Part shown: piece after piece, positions 1 to 13,382 of the stretch
Position numbering within the stretch: position 1 is the stretch's first letter
Layout: every line of letters begins with the position of its first letter
From: Anseranas semipalmata
Taxonomy: Eukaryota; Chordata; Aves; Anseriformes; Anseranatidae
NCBI GenBank assembly: GCA_013399115.1
Contig: VXAA01004291.1
Coordinates: 434,001-498,000 of the forward strand
Length of the DNA stretch: 64,000 nt
Direction of reading: 5' to 3'
Made by a program: the position numbers and the translations under genes
The notes under the pieces: model-generated
The model's input: the letters and a program-made list of their open reading frames with translations, nothing else
Databases searched by the model: none
What the model was told of the DNA's origin: nothing

Positions 1-3000
1 TTAATGGAGAGTAACAACAGTACAGTCTGTTGTTTTCCATTTGTCTACCATACTTGCAGTTCTGAAGAGCTACCCATGCAAGAACAAAGAATTGCAGCTC
101 ATAAGAAAACTCTTTCATACCCCTATACAGAAGAACAAAGAAATACATACAAAGAGAACTGTGCCGTACCCTCGACTCCAGCGGGCCTGACTGAGGTGTG
201 CTGAAGTCCCAGCAGGCTGAGAGAAGCGGTTATGGAGCCCCCAGCAGACAACAGCACTGGGGCCCTGAGACCAAAGCAGTCCATCAAAGATAGAAATTTT
301 ATACTGAAAGGAAAGTAATACATATATCACTTAAGGCATCTAGCTTAAAATATTAAAAAGGAGGACAGAACTATGGAAAGGGGGGTTCTTTTAGAAAATT
401 GCCTCTGGACTGTATTTTAATGTTCTGAAGCTGCTCCCTCAAGCTATTTTATACAACACCCAGTTTTCTTGAGTTTCAGAAGTACTAATGATTCAATGGA
501 TGCAGAATCACAGAAAGCTCCTGAACTCAGCTTATGCTCCCCTCCACTGCCTTGAAGTCCTATTTCCAGCCAGTGTTTTAGAACTATAGAGCGTTGCAAC
601 GGGGTAAAATCCCTAGGCAATATGAACTGTTACCTTCTTTGAAAGGAATTCATTTTAAACCAGAGAAATTGGATGTGTATTTCTGAAATATTTTGTCTTT
701 TTCTTTTTCCTAAGAACTGGTAGATTATTAACCTAAAAGCTTGCTTTAATGCAACAATCCTAGTAATGAAATGCAGTATCTCCTTTTGTGTTTAGTATCA
801 GTTTTTTCCTCTCTTCTCCAATATTTATGTAGATATTTCATGTGGGTTTTGATGTTTAAAATAGTGGTTATTTGAAATGTCATGAATAGCCAATAGAAAT
901 TTGATAAGTAGCAAGCCCCACTCCCCAGTTTAATATGGGGATAGTGCTTGCTTTTTTTAATCCTTTCCAAACACATGGCCAACAGTTCTTGCTATAATGT
1001 CAAAGCATGACATAAAAATACCACTTCATGCAAATTTCAGCTATCTGTGACTTCAGATACATGCTGCATGCTTCTAGCTATATAAGCCCTTGTGGTAAAG
1101 ATGGCTTGTTTTTATGAGGACAGCCAATAACATTGCCAGGATTTCCACTATAAAAATAAAAGTAGGAAAAAATATAGATAGTACAAAAATATAACCGAAA
1201 TCCAAAAAGGAATTCCGCACCTTCAAAATCTCATTTGAATGCCTTCTTTTTTTCCACAAGACTGTTCTGAATGAATTAGAAATTATTGAAATGTTGTTGA
1301 AGCAAAGCCATGCTCTGCTGAAATTTCACCAAAGTCAGAGTATTCCACTTGGAGATGCCACCTTAGCCCAAGGTTTTGATGGAAAGTCTTGAAACAATTG
1401 AAATATTTTAAAAGGGAAAACCGTCTGAGGCATCTGAATTTTACCAGGATGAAAACTCAGTTTTTTGACCAGCTCTAGGTAGAAATGCACCTCTTACTCT
1501 TCCTTTCCACTGTTTTAATTTCTGAGTCATGTTGATGATGATCCTGGTATTTTACTAGCTTTTACTTCTCTGTCCTCTGTCAGCAGTGAAAGCTGTCCTC
1601 TTGGTCTGGAGAATTGACCTGATGTAGTCCTACTGCACCACTGAAATGGTTTTCAACAGAAAGATGTCAGTTTTGACAAATTAAAGCAAAATGTTATTAA
1701 AGGTAAATTTCTCAACCATCACATTCAATCCATACAGAATAGTCCAAATATAATGACAAAACCAAGTGAACAGCCTAGCATTAGTATCATGTATCTTAAA
1801 ATCATATACTTCTTTTATACTGATTGTAATGCCTGTGGACTTCCCAGAAATCAAGAACGGAATTGGTAATAACGATTAAAAATAAAGGTATGCTGTACCA
1901 CTAGAGTAGTGAGGTAACAGTTATTAGGAAATTAATCTGAGCTCTTGAAATTCCTTGTATTTCAATGATATGTTGTACAAGTGGAAAAGGAGCAATGGTT
2001 AAGATACTGATTTCAGGTTGGACATGCAGCAGTGGTGGTCTCAAAGGAGGAGATTTGCTGCTTTCTTGTTCCCTAAGATAATTGCTGGAGATGAGCTTTT
2101 GCTCTTAGAACTAGACATAGTAATGCATGTGTGCAGTTATATTTCTAGGTTTCCAATGTATTTTGGTCTGCATTTCATGCTGGAGGCATGTTTCATACTC
2201 TCAGTGTCAGGTAGGAAGTACCAGGTGACACACGTGCACCCTGAGCTAATGACAAAGTAGCAAGGCTCTGTGAAAGACCACTGCGAACTCCCGTTAGTCT
2301 TTGTGTGGGTGCCATCAAAACAAGGGGAGACAGAACCCAGATGTGCCCTCCAGGGGTCTCTCAGCCACTCTGAGCCCTTCCCTATGCTCTTCCTGTTTTC
2401 TCTTTCTTTTGTTGAGTAAACCTCCTCTACTGATCTGATATCCACTGTTTTATTGCACAGTTATTATTGTGGTATGATTATTGATAGATCTCATCTTCAT
2501 CACAATAATTGCCTTGTCTCTCTTTGCTCTCCTATGGCATCCCTGAAAGCAGTAGCTAGACGCGAGCAGCAGAGCTGTCAGTTGCAGTTTGCTGATAGGC
2601 AGCACCATAAATAAGTGCTTTAAAATTGCATCAACACTGGGCTTATGTCTTAAGACTTTAGTGCAATTCTCTTGCTCACACTCAATTTTTTAAAATTACT
2701 ATTATTTCTAATGAATACGGTAAGGTTATCTAAGTTAACTCTAAAGTTCCGAAGATCTATATTCTATACCTTATGCTCTGGTGATTAAGATTCTTCCCCA
2801 TATGCATGTAGTAGCTGGGAGGAATAGCTTGGCACTGTGTTTTTTTTTTTTTTTTAGAGGAGATTTATCACAACGCTTTGTTCTCCCTGGTACTCCTGCT
2901 GTTGCCACTTCTATTGCCCAAGGAAATGTTTCTGTCTCAAATCCCTCCACTTCCAAAGTCTATGCACAGACCATGAATACAGTCCAAAGGTCACACTTTG

Positions 3001-6000
3001 GAGAAAACAAAAAAAGGCAGAGGGAAAAGGAAAAGTTGTTTAAAAAAGGTGGTGATGGTGAAATTTAATGGGTTTTTAATGTTGGAGATTTATATGGCCT
3101 CCTTGGTCTTACAGCTGTGGCTCTGCAAAGGCAAAGGCCAAGAGAGAAAACAAGCTAAAACAAGGTGACAGGAGGTAGATTTCTTTTTGTATATATGTTT
3201 GCAATGCTGCAACAACAGTTTAGGTTGACCTGTGTTAGTAATTTTTGTAAGTTAGTATGGCTTGCAAAAGCATTCTGTTAAGGTAGAAGTTTTTAATCTT
3301 CAATTTCTTTCGTAATAAACACTTTTTAAAGTTACATAAGTTCCACTCCTGCAATTCAGAGTTATTAGAATGTGAACAAATTTTCGACTTTTAAATATTG
3401 ATTTGACCCTTTGGCTCTCCTTGTAAATGTGATCCAAATGTCATTGATGTCACTAGACATATTTTGCTTAGTTATAGTGGGTATCTGGTTGGGCTCCTTT
3501 GCATGAATTAAATATTTGGACAAGAGAGCGCAAGACTGTATTCTCTTGTAGCCTAGGGGAATGCAGTGGTTTGGCTGGAGGAGTCTTCAAACTCTCAGGT
3601 GATTTTTCTAAGCCGTACAGTCATGTTTCCACATATGCATTCTTTCCACATATGGTTTAATTATTCCACACCATTTCAAAGGGTTTTGCCATGAAAGAGG
3701 TGAGACAGGCCCAGACCACAAAACCCAATAACTCGAAGTTTTCACTCGAAGTGGGAGATGTGGATTTAAATCATTTCATACAAAAAGAAGGGCTCTCGTG
3801 TGAATGCTGTAATAACAATGCAGTTTGGAAAAATGGGAATGGAGAACACTACCATGCCTTGTAGTGACTTGCTAGTTTCTTTAAGTTCCCAAGTCTTCCC
3901 CAGAATTGAAAGCCAAGGCTTTCAATTTTTGACAGGGCATTCCAGTAGAAAGCACATAAAACACATTCCAGCAGAAGACACACAAATCTGTCAGCATAGA
4001 GCATTATGACATCCTCAGTTCTTCTGTAGTTACAGCCTTCAATCCACTGACCATTTCATCTTTATTTAAATATAGGTCCTCTTCTGAATATCTTGCAAAA
4101 ATTGAACAGTAAATCTATATGGTGTGAATTAAGAAGTGACGGGGCTGATTAGTGAATAGCTGGACTAAATATGCAAATTGCAAAGTTTTCTTCATGGCTT
4201 TATATGAGATGTTTTAAAAACTTAATCAACGTCAATGTGTCAGCCTGTATTTCTCTGTGAAATCTTGAAACTGCTCTTTCATCTATGTTGTAAACACATC
4301 AACAAGTATGTAGAATGTCTTGACTTTGAAATGCTGTCACCTACTTTCTGTATCGTTGTCAGTAGTCAGCTTGTTATAAAAGTGTTTCATTTCTAACTCC
4401 GTTTCTTTTGGTAGTGTGTCGACATACTGCATTTTTCAGCTGTGTTCTTTGCTGCCTCTTCCATTTTTATCAAAAATGCAGTGTGACAGAAGTTCTTCTC
4501 TTTCTTTGCAACATGTTGGTATCTCAGGCTCTCCTCTGTCACCAAAGCTGTTGTGCTACTTTGAGGATAAGTTGAGTGTGTGTAAACCATCTTCAGCGTT
4601 TTGTGTCAAAGTGCAGTGGGAATTTGAACTCAAAGGTTTCTGAGATGGTGAGAAGTCCCTAAGCTTCAGTCATTGCCTTTACTTTTTAGTTGGAACTTTC
4701 CCAGAACATGTCCAATCTGATACAATGCCTATTCCTGACATGCTCTGCAATATGGAGTCCACAGTTTGCTTGGAACAAACCCATCTGATAATGGACAATT
4801 TCTTAAATGTAAGTGTACTCGGGCTTTTAATTCCGCTGCTTCTCATATAATTTCCCTTTTCTTTTTTTCCAAAAATAACATGCCAGAACTGGTACAATGG
4901 CCTCAAGCACCCCCAGTTGAAAGCTGAACATCTGTACAGGTTACTGCATTGCAGAATGTAAGAGGCTCACTGTTTTCAAGTTTTGAATTACACTTATTTC
5001 ACGTGGATTTTCAGTTCAAAAATACAACCTTGATGAAGTTCACATAGGTATAAATTTGGTTAAATTGGAAAAAAGTGTTCTGTACAAATGCTTTCAAGAC
5101 TAGAATTGCATAGATCTATAGAAGGTCAATGAACCCCATAAGTATGATGAAGGATTCAACATAGTAGATACTTTAATATTAGATACACGATTCTTATGTG
5201 TACTGTAATGTCAACATCTTGTTGCATTTACAACAGTACAGTTTCCTCACACCTTTCAAAGGCCCACATCATGACAGTTCCTCAGTCAAATATGGTCCAA
5301 GTGCTGTAAAACACACACACACTTTTCTCGTATCTGGTACCGAATCAGCAGGGTTGGACAAGGGTTGCTTCCTTCATCTGCAAGGATACATAATACTTCT
5401 TCTCTCACACTTCCTATTGTTTATTACTTGCATTGGAATAATAACCTAGAGCTCTACTCAGGATTAGACTACACATTGTTAGCTGTTACTATGACATCAG
5501 CAAGCATCCAGTTACTAAATTTAGAGTCATAAGGCTCAAGACAATGTTCTTTATGATCATAAAAGTTAAAATTAATAAACGTGGAAGAAAATGCAGACTT
5601 GAGGAATGTGTGCTTTCCACTTTAGTCCAAGAAGAATAAGCTTAATCTCTGAAGAAAGATCACTGCATGAACTCTTTTCCGCTATATCAGTATATATTAC
5701 GTTCTTGATAACTAACATACCATAAAGAAATATTTTCTAGTTACAGTATGTTTCAAAACCAGGCTGACATGAGCCAGAGATCAAACAAAATCTGTATACA
5801 CAGACCTATTTTGAAAAAGCTAAGGATCTGTAGTGTGTTCTGATGACATAGTCTGCAGAAATTTAATTGGCATATTGTTGCTGTTTAACATAAAATGCAC
5901 AGCATAGCTGTAGTACTGAAGATTATTAGAAAAAACTGAGTAAGCAGACTGTCATCCTAGGAACGATGGTTAAAAACGATCAGAATTATTTCTAGAATAT

Positions 6001-9000
6001 CTGTGTGTCTTAGACCTGACTACATCAAGTTGTTAATCATACTGGCTGGACCCAGTTCACCTTATCCATTGATCATGCTGTGCTTCAAACACAGTTTATA
6101 TGTTTCAGGACCTTTATTCCACACTAATCAAAACAAGTTTAGTAATGGAATGGGATCAGGGAAGGAAGAAAGCAAGTGAACAAGAATAGCTTTTATAGAA
6201 ATCTTTGCATTGGTATTTATTTTCAGAAGACAATGGCGTGTGGATGAGCATCTCAAAGAGGACAGTAGCTATTTGCTTTTTCTTCTTTTTTTCCTAAAGA
6301 AAATGGAATGGACACAGAATCAAGAACATACATTTTCTTGAGAAAGAATCAGACATATAGATGCTAAGTGGCCATAGTGTCATGCAAAGAATTGAGATCT
6401 TCTTACCTCTAGTCTGCTCCTCAAGCCATTGTATGCAAAAATAAAAAAAAGACTCAGTAGACATAAACTCTCTTGGTGAATAAAAGTGTTATGTGTAAAA
6501 CAAAATATATTTAAAAATTCATCTTATGTCAGACCCATATTTTCAAAACTCACAAATTTTCTGCTGACCCTTGAATGTTGACAAATACCTCAGTGATGTT
6601 AAGATTTCTGTATAAGCAGCTTCTCCAAGATGAGAAAGATCTTATTTCCTATTACATTTCCTGACTTGTATTATGGAAAGAAGAGGTCCACAAAATATAT
6701 ATTTTTGCCAGTTTAATGAGCAGCAGCAAGTTAGCAGGCTTTCAGTTACAATCCAAACTCAGAGTCAGCTGTTCTGCAAGTATTATTAAGAAATATTTGT
6801 AGAACAGAGGATTTGGAAGATGAGCACTTTGGACATAATTTGAAAAATTCCTCTTTATCCAGTGATTCAGAGAGATCTATGAGGACTACTCTGAATTTGT
6901 TTTTTATTTTTAATTACTAAAACTGCACATGAAATGCAATTCATAAACAGTGCATATTACTTCAAAACATGGGCAAAAAAGACTGTATTTTCTCCAGGAA
7001 ACTAGCTTGATAAAGTTATAAGTAGGTTCACACTGCAACAAGAAAACATTATGACTTAAGTTCTCTGTTCCTGCACAAAGCTTGCTGCAGAACTGGGAGT
7101 ATTCATAACATTAATTTTTATTAGAACTGTTTATATTTTTTACAAATGAGAAAATTATTCTAGGAAAAATCTATAGATTTTATAATAAAGTTAAGAAAAA
7201 GAAGAAATCTATAAATGTATTAGTTTTCAGGGTCTTCTGAATCATTCTTCTGAATGATAGTATTCTAGTTTCCAATCCAAACCAAGAAATTATAATAACA
7301 GGAAATCTTGTCAAAGTGAACAAACCATCAGAGATCCTGTAATCCAGATGTTAGCCATTGCATAATAGTATATTTCATTAATCAATAATAATTTAGAGCA
7401 AAAAGCTAATAAATTAAGAGTTTTGTTGTACCTTTTGCTTCTATTAAGATCTGACTACAACAAAATCACTCTAGTTTCAGAAATGTCCATTCCCTTCCTC
7501 CCTTTAAAAAAGCACATTTTTGAAACTGACAGGATGAAAATTGCAGAGTTACTTTCCAGAACAGGGGTTGCAGATACAAGTTTCGGGTTTATTTTTCATT
7601 CATACAAATGCTGACTCCACCTACGCTGTATCAATGGGACATTCTGCATGTTTTATTTTAAAGGGAAGCAGAAAGGACTTGCATCCTAGGAAGTACACTC
7701 CAAAGGAACAAATATCACCACAGCATTAATCTCATTTTATTTCCATCTGTGTAAATCTCTTTTTATCAACTGAGCCTATGAATTAAATATACAAAAATTA
7801 AAAAGTGTCAGCTACGTGAACTGTAAAATCTATACTCAATATCATCTCTTCTGTCTATGTGCAAAATTGCTAATCTCTCTAAATACTAAGTGACATAAAA
7901 TAATGTGTTTGTACATGATGAGATTTGTTCAGGGTGGAGTTGTAAATGTGGAATGTGCTCCTTTTGTTAATTTGAAGTAAGATGCAAATAGTATACATAA
8001 TGAAAATGGTCCTTGGCGGCTAGCCTGACAGGTTCAGTAGGAGGAGTTCATGTCTGAAAAGACAAAATGTATGGAAAAGAAACTGAAAAAGAGAAGCAAA
8101 GGTAAAGAAGTACAGAAAGAAACATTTTCTCCACCTCATCTTGAAAAACAGGGCATTAAATATATTTTACTTTAGCCACATAAAAATGAGAGTTCAAGAA
8201 CTACACTTCCTGGGGAAGCATATGTTAGGGGCACAGCACTAGCAGCCTGCTTGCTGGGACCCAGGGGAGCGGCGCCATGTATCAGTCTGGGAGATCCCCT
8301 CTGGCTGACATGCAGAGCAGTATTGCCAGCTTCCAGGGGAAGCTGCGTTTAGCTCTCTTAAGACCCAATCTTGCAAACACTTATGCACATGAGTAACTTC
8401 AGCTTCCATGAGTCAAGTTATTCACATGTTTCAATTTTTGCAAGGGTGCAACGTCAGGGCCAAATTTTTAAATGCTATTCAACAGGACAAAATGGAAGAA
8501 ATTCACCCCTGCTTTTCCTCATCTAGGCAACCTAGTTTGTGCTTTTTATTTCCCAATTTTGACTGAAAAAGGTTAGAACTGCAAATATTTTTGAAATTCT
8601 TGAATCTTGCTATACTTTTTTTAGTAAATGAATCATTGCCACAATCTCAAGCTTATGGTAAAAAAAAAAAAAATCATACAGTTTAAGGCTTGCCTGTGAT
8701 TTTAAGGCCACCTAATACTTCACAGTGATTTCTGTTATGGGGTAGGGCACTTTTTAGAGATCAGTGATTTGTTGTCACATCTCTGAAAATGTGGGTAAAG
8801 CTGAACAAAGGAAACTAAGAGGAGACACTGACAATTGTCATCCTACTTACATCTTCATGCTTTTCTGCATTTAATTTGTTCATAGTTCATTTGCTCAATT
8901 TGTAACTTCTAGAGAAAACTGAATCTTCTAACAGATTTGTATTTAGTAAGTATGAGAATTATTCTGTTATCATATGGATCACTGACTAATGTCTGGTGTT

Positions 9001-10380
9001 CGTGATTTTCTAGTTGCATTGCTCCAGAACATGGAGGTTTATGGCTTAGTATGTGATCTCTATGAGCTGGAAAGACTCAAAACATATGGCAGATCAGATG
9101 TTAGGCTTGGGGGAAATCAAAAATTAAACTGTCTCAGAGCTGTTGAGAGACTGCTTTGCTATATATTTTATGTGATTTGTGTGTGTGTGTTGAGGGAGAT
9201 GTCACCTAGGGAAGGGAATTGAAGAAAAAATAGCTTTAAAAAATGAACTGTTTGTATTATCACTTTAAACTTTAAAGTCTGGTCAGCTAAAAGCAGATGT
9301 TGTGAACTAAGATGGAAACTTGCCTGAGGCCAGGATTGAAGAAGGCATTCTCTAATAGTAAGAAGTAAAAATGCTTTCTGGTTTCAGAATTTATTATAAG
9401 CATAAAATGAGTTGTCCTCAAAATTTTCCCCATTTTTATTTAAATTAGTGAATAATATTGGTGGCTTCAAAATTTAATTTCAGACAATGGGTTCATTAGC
9501 AATCCTGATTGTATTCTAAGCTGTTTATCATAAAATCTTTTGTTATTCTGTGCTGGCCAAGATCCTGTCGTGTTGGAAGTAGGAATGAAGTGCTTCTTAC
9601 CCTTGGCTCTCTGCCCAGTAATTAGATGGGGAGGTGGATTAAAACATCTAAACATGTGGTGTAAATTTTGGCATATTGTAATGTGACAGAGTTTTGACGT
9701 GAGTCAAATAATAGGTAATAACTATTAATAAAGGAAAAACTTACATACACAGAATTATAAAAATGAATATAACCTTTCCTGCACACTTTTAATTGACCTG
9801 GGCTTGCACAGTATTAGAGAATATATTTGTGTTATATAAACATACAATGTCTTAAGAATTTGAAATGAAAAGTTAAAAATTAATATTTTCAAGAAAGAAA
9901 AACAAAAAAGTTGATTAAATAAAAATTATTTATGTTAAAATCAATATTTGAAAAAATCTTATGTCTCCTTTTCATCTATTTATGTATGAGGAAATACATA
10001 TTTACAGTAGCTGCCTCTATAGTATTTGTTGAATGGCATGAAGCTTTGAACCAGCTTAAAATTTAGTCTTTCTGAGACAGTTCTGCAATTTATTTTAAAT
10101 TTACTAGTTCAAAAGCTATGCTCTAATGGCAAGTCCAGAATTATGTTGCAGTATTTTTGTGGAAAAATAATAGCATTTTACAAATACTTTACATGATACT
10201 GTTTCAATTCATATAAATTGTTTGAGGCACCTCTGTTGCTCTAGTTCAGCAGCAGCAGCAAGAATATATATGAATGATTTTCAGAAATCTACTAGAAAAT
10301 ATTTTAAGGATCAAAATTTTCAGTATATTTATTCCTTTCTGTAGCCTGTAGGAATCCTTTTGATAATATAGTCATATGGT
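1..10380. other. Upstream intergenic region
   Basis: AT-rich DNA with no convincing gene on either strand. Open frames are at most about 100 codons and lack homology that I recognise. It contains the palindromic repeat at 8,363-8,462, poly(T) at about 2,840-2,855, poly(A) at about 8,659-8,672, and one exon-like segment at 4,690-4,808. In human, CDC7 lies on this side of HFM1 in the divergent direction; none of its exons is seen here. Confidence 0.6.
8363..8462. mobile_element. Palindromic MITE-like repeat
   Basis: The left arm cttgcaaacacttatgcaca followed by tgagtaactt is mirrored by the right arm aagttattcacatgtttcaa followed by tttttgcaagg, forming an imperfect inverted repeat of about 45 bp per arm. 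The 'gcaaacacttatgcacatgagtaactt' theme is a common interspersed palindrome in turtles, crocodilians and birds (from memory). Confidence 0.55.
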
Positions 10381-10599
10381 GCAGAAATCAGCCGCCTACT
10401 ATAATTTATACCAGGGTAAAAACGAGTAAGGACTTCTCGACGAGAGAGTAATTCCAGATCAATTCATCTTTGGACAAGCCCTAAATCTGACACCAGCAGC
10501 GTTCCCACATTCCTTTTTTGCCGTTTTAAGGAGAATTTAGCCTCTTCCTGTGCCATTGGTTTCACATTTGTGAGTGTGGGTATTTTGTCTGGTGTAACG

Positions 10600-10990
10600 G
10601 CCGGCCCGCGCCTCAGAGTACCGACGGCCCTCGCTGACCGGGCCCACTGCCCTCCATTTTGTGCCAGCCGGCGGAGGGGGGAGGCGAGGCCTCTGCGTGC
10701 GGCGAGCGGGAGCGAGCGCGCGGCGCGGCTGCGGCCCCTCTTTGGCCCCTCAGCTGCCGCCATTTTGTGCTGGAGTGGCAGGAGGCGCTCCGACGCTTAG
10801 TCGAAGGAGGAGGGCGGGAGAGGGAGCCTGACTGAGGCCTTCAGGCTTGCGGGAGCGGGGAAGGAGCGCTGTGAGGTGGGGATGACCCCTGCCCCTCCAG
10901 GGCACCTGGTCCACAGCTGGGAGCGAGCAGTTGCGGTTCGTTTGGGGCGACACCCTTGAAGGTAGCGACCTCTGCCTTGCGCCCCCTGGA
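10600..10990. promoter_or_regulatory. CpG island, likely HFM1 promoter and non-coding first exon
   Basis: A sharp switch from AT-rich sequence to about 390 bases dense in CpG and G+C. It carries a perfect YY1-type site, gccgccattttg at 10,756-10,767. An inverted CCAAT box (ccattggt) lies just upstream near 10,555. It is the only such island upstream of coding exon 1, which begins with an acceptor and so needs a 5' exon. Possible donors are GAG|gtgggg near 10,874 and GAAG|gtagcg near 10,961; neither can be chosen. In human the neighbour CDC7 is divergent from HFM1, so the island could also fire on the - strand, but no - strand exon is seen here. Confidence 0.7.
10756..10767 (-). promoter_or_regulatory. 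YY1-type site
   Basis: gccgccattttg is the reverse complement of the YY1 consensus with an ATGGCGGC core. The 11-mer ccattttgtgc overlapping it (10,760-10,770) also occurs at 10,654-10,664. YY1 sites are common just downstream of transcription starts in CpG-island promoters. Confidence 0.5.
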
Positions 10991-13283
10991 GAATACGCTT
11001 AGATGAACGCAGTGGTCTGAGGAAAGGACTGGGTTTTAGGAGGGAATTGAAAAGCAAAGGAGGTTCAAAACAGAATAAAACCCCACGTGTCTGTAGTAAG
11101 CTGTTTCTTAAAGCAGATACATGAGAGGTCTTTGGTTATAGGGGCTGACAAACATCTCTATAAATGAATCAATATTTGGTACTGTTCCTGCAAACACCTA
11201 CGCATCTCCCTCATTCTGCCATCTTGAATATGTGTTTTCCCTGTGCTATCAAACAACATTAAGTGTATGAAAAAGACCTTTTCATTCCTGTCAGTCTTGG
11301 AGACCTTTTTTTTTTTTTTTTCAGAGAGGCTTTTCACTGTTTCTTGGTTTGGGATTCTGAGGCGAGTGTCCTAACTGACAGCCAGCGAGCAGGTAGACAA
11401 ATACAAAACTGCATAAAGAAGTGTTAAGACAAGGTTTTCCAGTCTGTTGGGATGAGCATGACACATTGGATCATTTTCATTCAAGTCATAAAGCAATTGG
11501 AATTAATGGAGCTAGTCAAAGAATAAAGTATGTGTACAGAGGGGGGCCTGAAGGGCCTGGGAGTTTAAATATTGTGAATAACAAAGACTGCTCAAGGGTA
11601 AGAAGCATAAAGACATTATTTAAATGGTGTCGCATAGCCATAGCTTGCAGATTCTCTATTTGAGGTATGAAAACCATTGCGTACTGGTGTGCAAGTATTT
11701 GCAGCGCCTTAGAGCTGCTGGAGTGGTTGATAATTCTTCAGTGGCCCTTTACACAAATAATTACTGCTTGAATAGCTGCAACTTGATAGGACTGATGGGT
11801 GCTTTCTGCTGCCATTGCTGATCCCCCAAGCAGAGAACTCCTGCCTTAGATTACTGGCATTAAAAGTGTGTGATAGCATTGGTGGCAGAATTAACCAGCT
11901 TTGTTAGATTAGTCAGATTTCTAATACTGGTGCTGCTAGAGCCAGCTTTGCTGGCAGAGTTGAAGTGAAAAATGGCAAAGCCTGGTGTTGTGGAGTGGCA
12001 GAGATTTGCAGAAGTGTTGCAGACTTGCTCTGAAAAGGAGTGTAAAGGGGGCATTGGCAGGTTTGTTGTTTGGAGTTCTAGAAGCTATCTTCCTCGCTGT
12101 AGTCACAGTTTTGATTATATGTTGTATATTCTGCTCATATTGTGAAATGTTTTCTGTTTTAAATTTGGAACATTTCTATGGAATGTTTGAAGTTTTACAG
12201 CTTCTGTGGAAGAAAAATATTTTTAAAAATTTTGATTCACAAGTGACAGTATACAGTAATTAAGCAAATCTGAACTCTGCTTGCAAAGCACTCAAAGATT
12301 TTTTTTTTTCATGTTAGTAATGAGATGCTGGAGCAAAAAATAATGTGTCATCTTTAGTTTATTTCTGTAGGTAAGGAGGGTAGGTTTGCTTTGTTACTTT
12401 ATCAACAGATTTGTCTTTTATTGGGATTTCTAAACTGTTGAAGTTGATTTAGTATTTTACTATTTATTTCAGTGAACCTAAGATTTTGACTCATAAGATC
12501 CTTTCTACGGCATTCTTTTAGTGAGATATCCTTATGCAAAATTAAGAGCTACGGAACTCCTCAACGCAACCACATAAAGAAAACATGTCTAATGCCTAGA
12601 GTTGGTGCTAAATTAATACTTTTAATAATGTGTATTTTAAAAACTGATGTATATTATAAATAAATTAGAAGTAATCTCTGGTCCTAATGTTTCAGAATAA
12701 ATCTGTTAACATTAAGGAAGGAGTTGGGCCCATAGTCCAATTATCCACGTAAGCAATTTGCATATAGGTTAAAAAAAAAGTCTGATTTGCTTGTAAATTA
12801 AAATAATAGTTTTTTTTTTCATAGTAGAGCCATTTATTTATTTTGTAAAATAAACAGATTCTGATCCTGAGACAAATGGTATATTTTTCCATCAAAATGG
12901 AAACAGTCAGAAAAGAAAATATAGTCTGCAGATGTCTAAACAAATTTCAGCATTATTATTAGAAATGAAATAATTTAACATAAACTCTGTCTGGATCTTC
13001 AGTATTAACCAGTCTTTCCCTCCTGACATATCATGGTAATGTAAAAGTTGTTTAAAGTGCCGTCCTAAAGGATTTTTAGGTCATAGTTAATAGGATCCAT
13101 ATTTTATCATGAGAGAGATTCTCTTTATGAAGCAACATTAAGGGTGCAGTCGAGAGCTCTAAAAGCAAAAATAAATCTAGAAAAGAAATATTGACACTTG
13201 TGTCACTATTAAACTTTATGTTCCTTGTACAGGTCCAATTCTAGAGATGTCATTTTCGCAGTTTCTTGTATTGTCTTTTACAG
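10991..13283 (+). other. HFM1: Probable HFM1 5' leader intron
   Basis: Sequence between the CpG island and the acceptor of coding exon 1. No repeat or convincing extra exon is seen. The 80- and 92-codon frames here look like chance. Confidence 0.5.
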
Positions 13284-13311
13284 ATTAAGAGACTTAATAT
13301 TTGATCTAAAA

Positions 13312-13382
13312 ATGTTCGACTCTGCAGACATGGTCTTTTCATTGGATAATTTATTTTATGAAAGACCAGATGCAAAAAAAAG
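13312..13382 (+). CDS. HFM1: HFM1 coding exon 1 (residues 1-24)
   Basis: The exon itself begins at 13,284 after a ttttacag acceptor, so 28 nt of 5' UTR precede the ATG and at least one non-coding exon lies upstream. It encodes [20 protein letters not shown], which aligns with the human N-terminus (FSL-NLF-EKPD). A at -3 gives a fair initiation context. The donor is AG|gtaggt; Arg24 is split (phase 2). Confidence 0.88.

Noticed and set aside
2018..2445. 80- and 102-codon frames on opposite strands
   Set aside because: They overlap each other and show no homology or splice partners.
10464..11057. Arg/Ala/Pro-rich frames of 67-99 codons across the CpG island
   Set aside because: Expected in CpG-rich DNA. 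No start context or homology; the region is better explained as promoter and 5' UTR.
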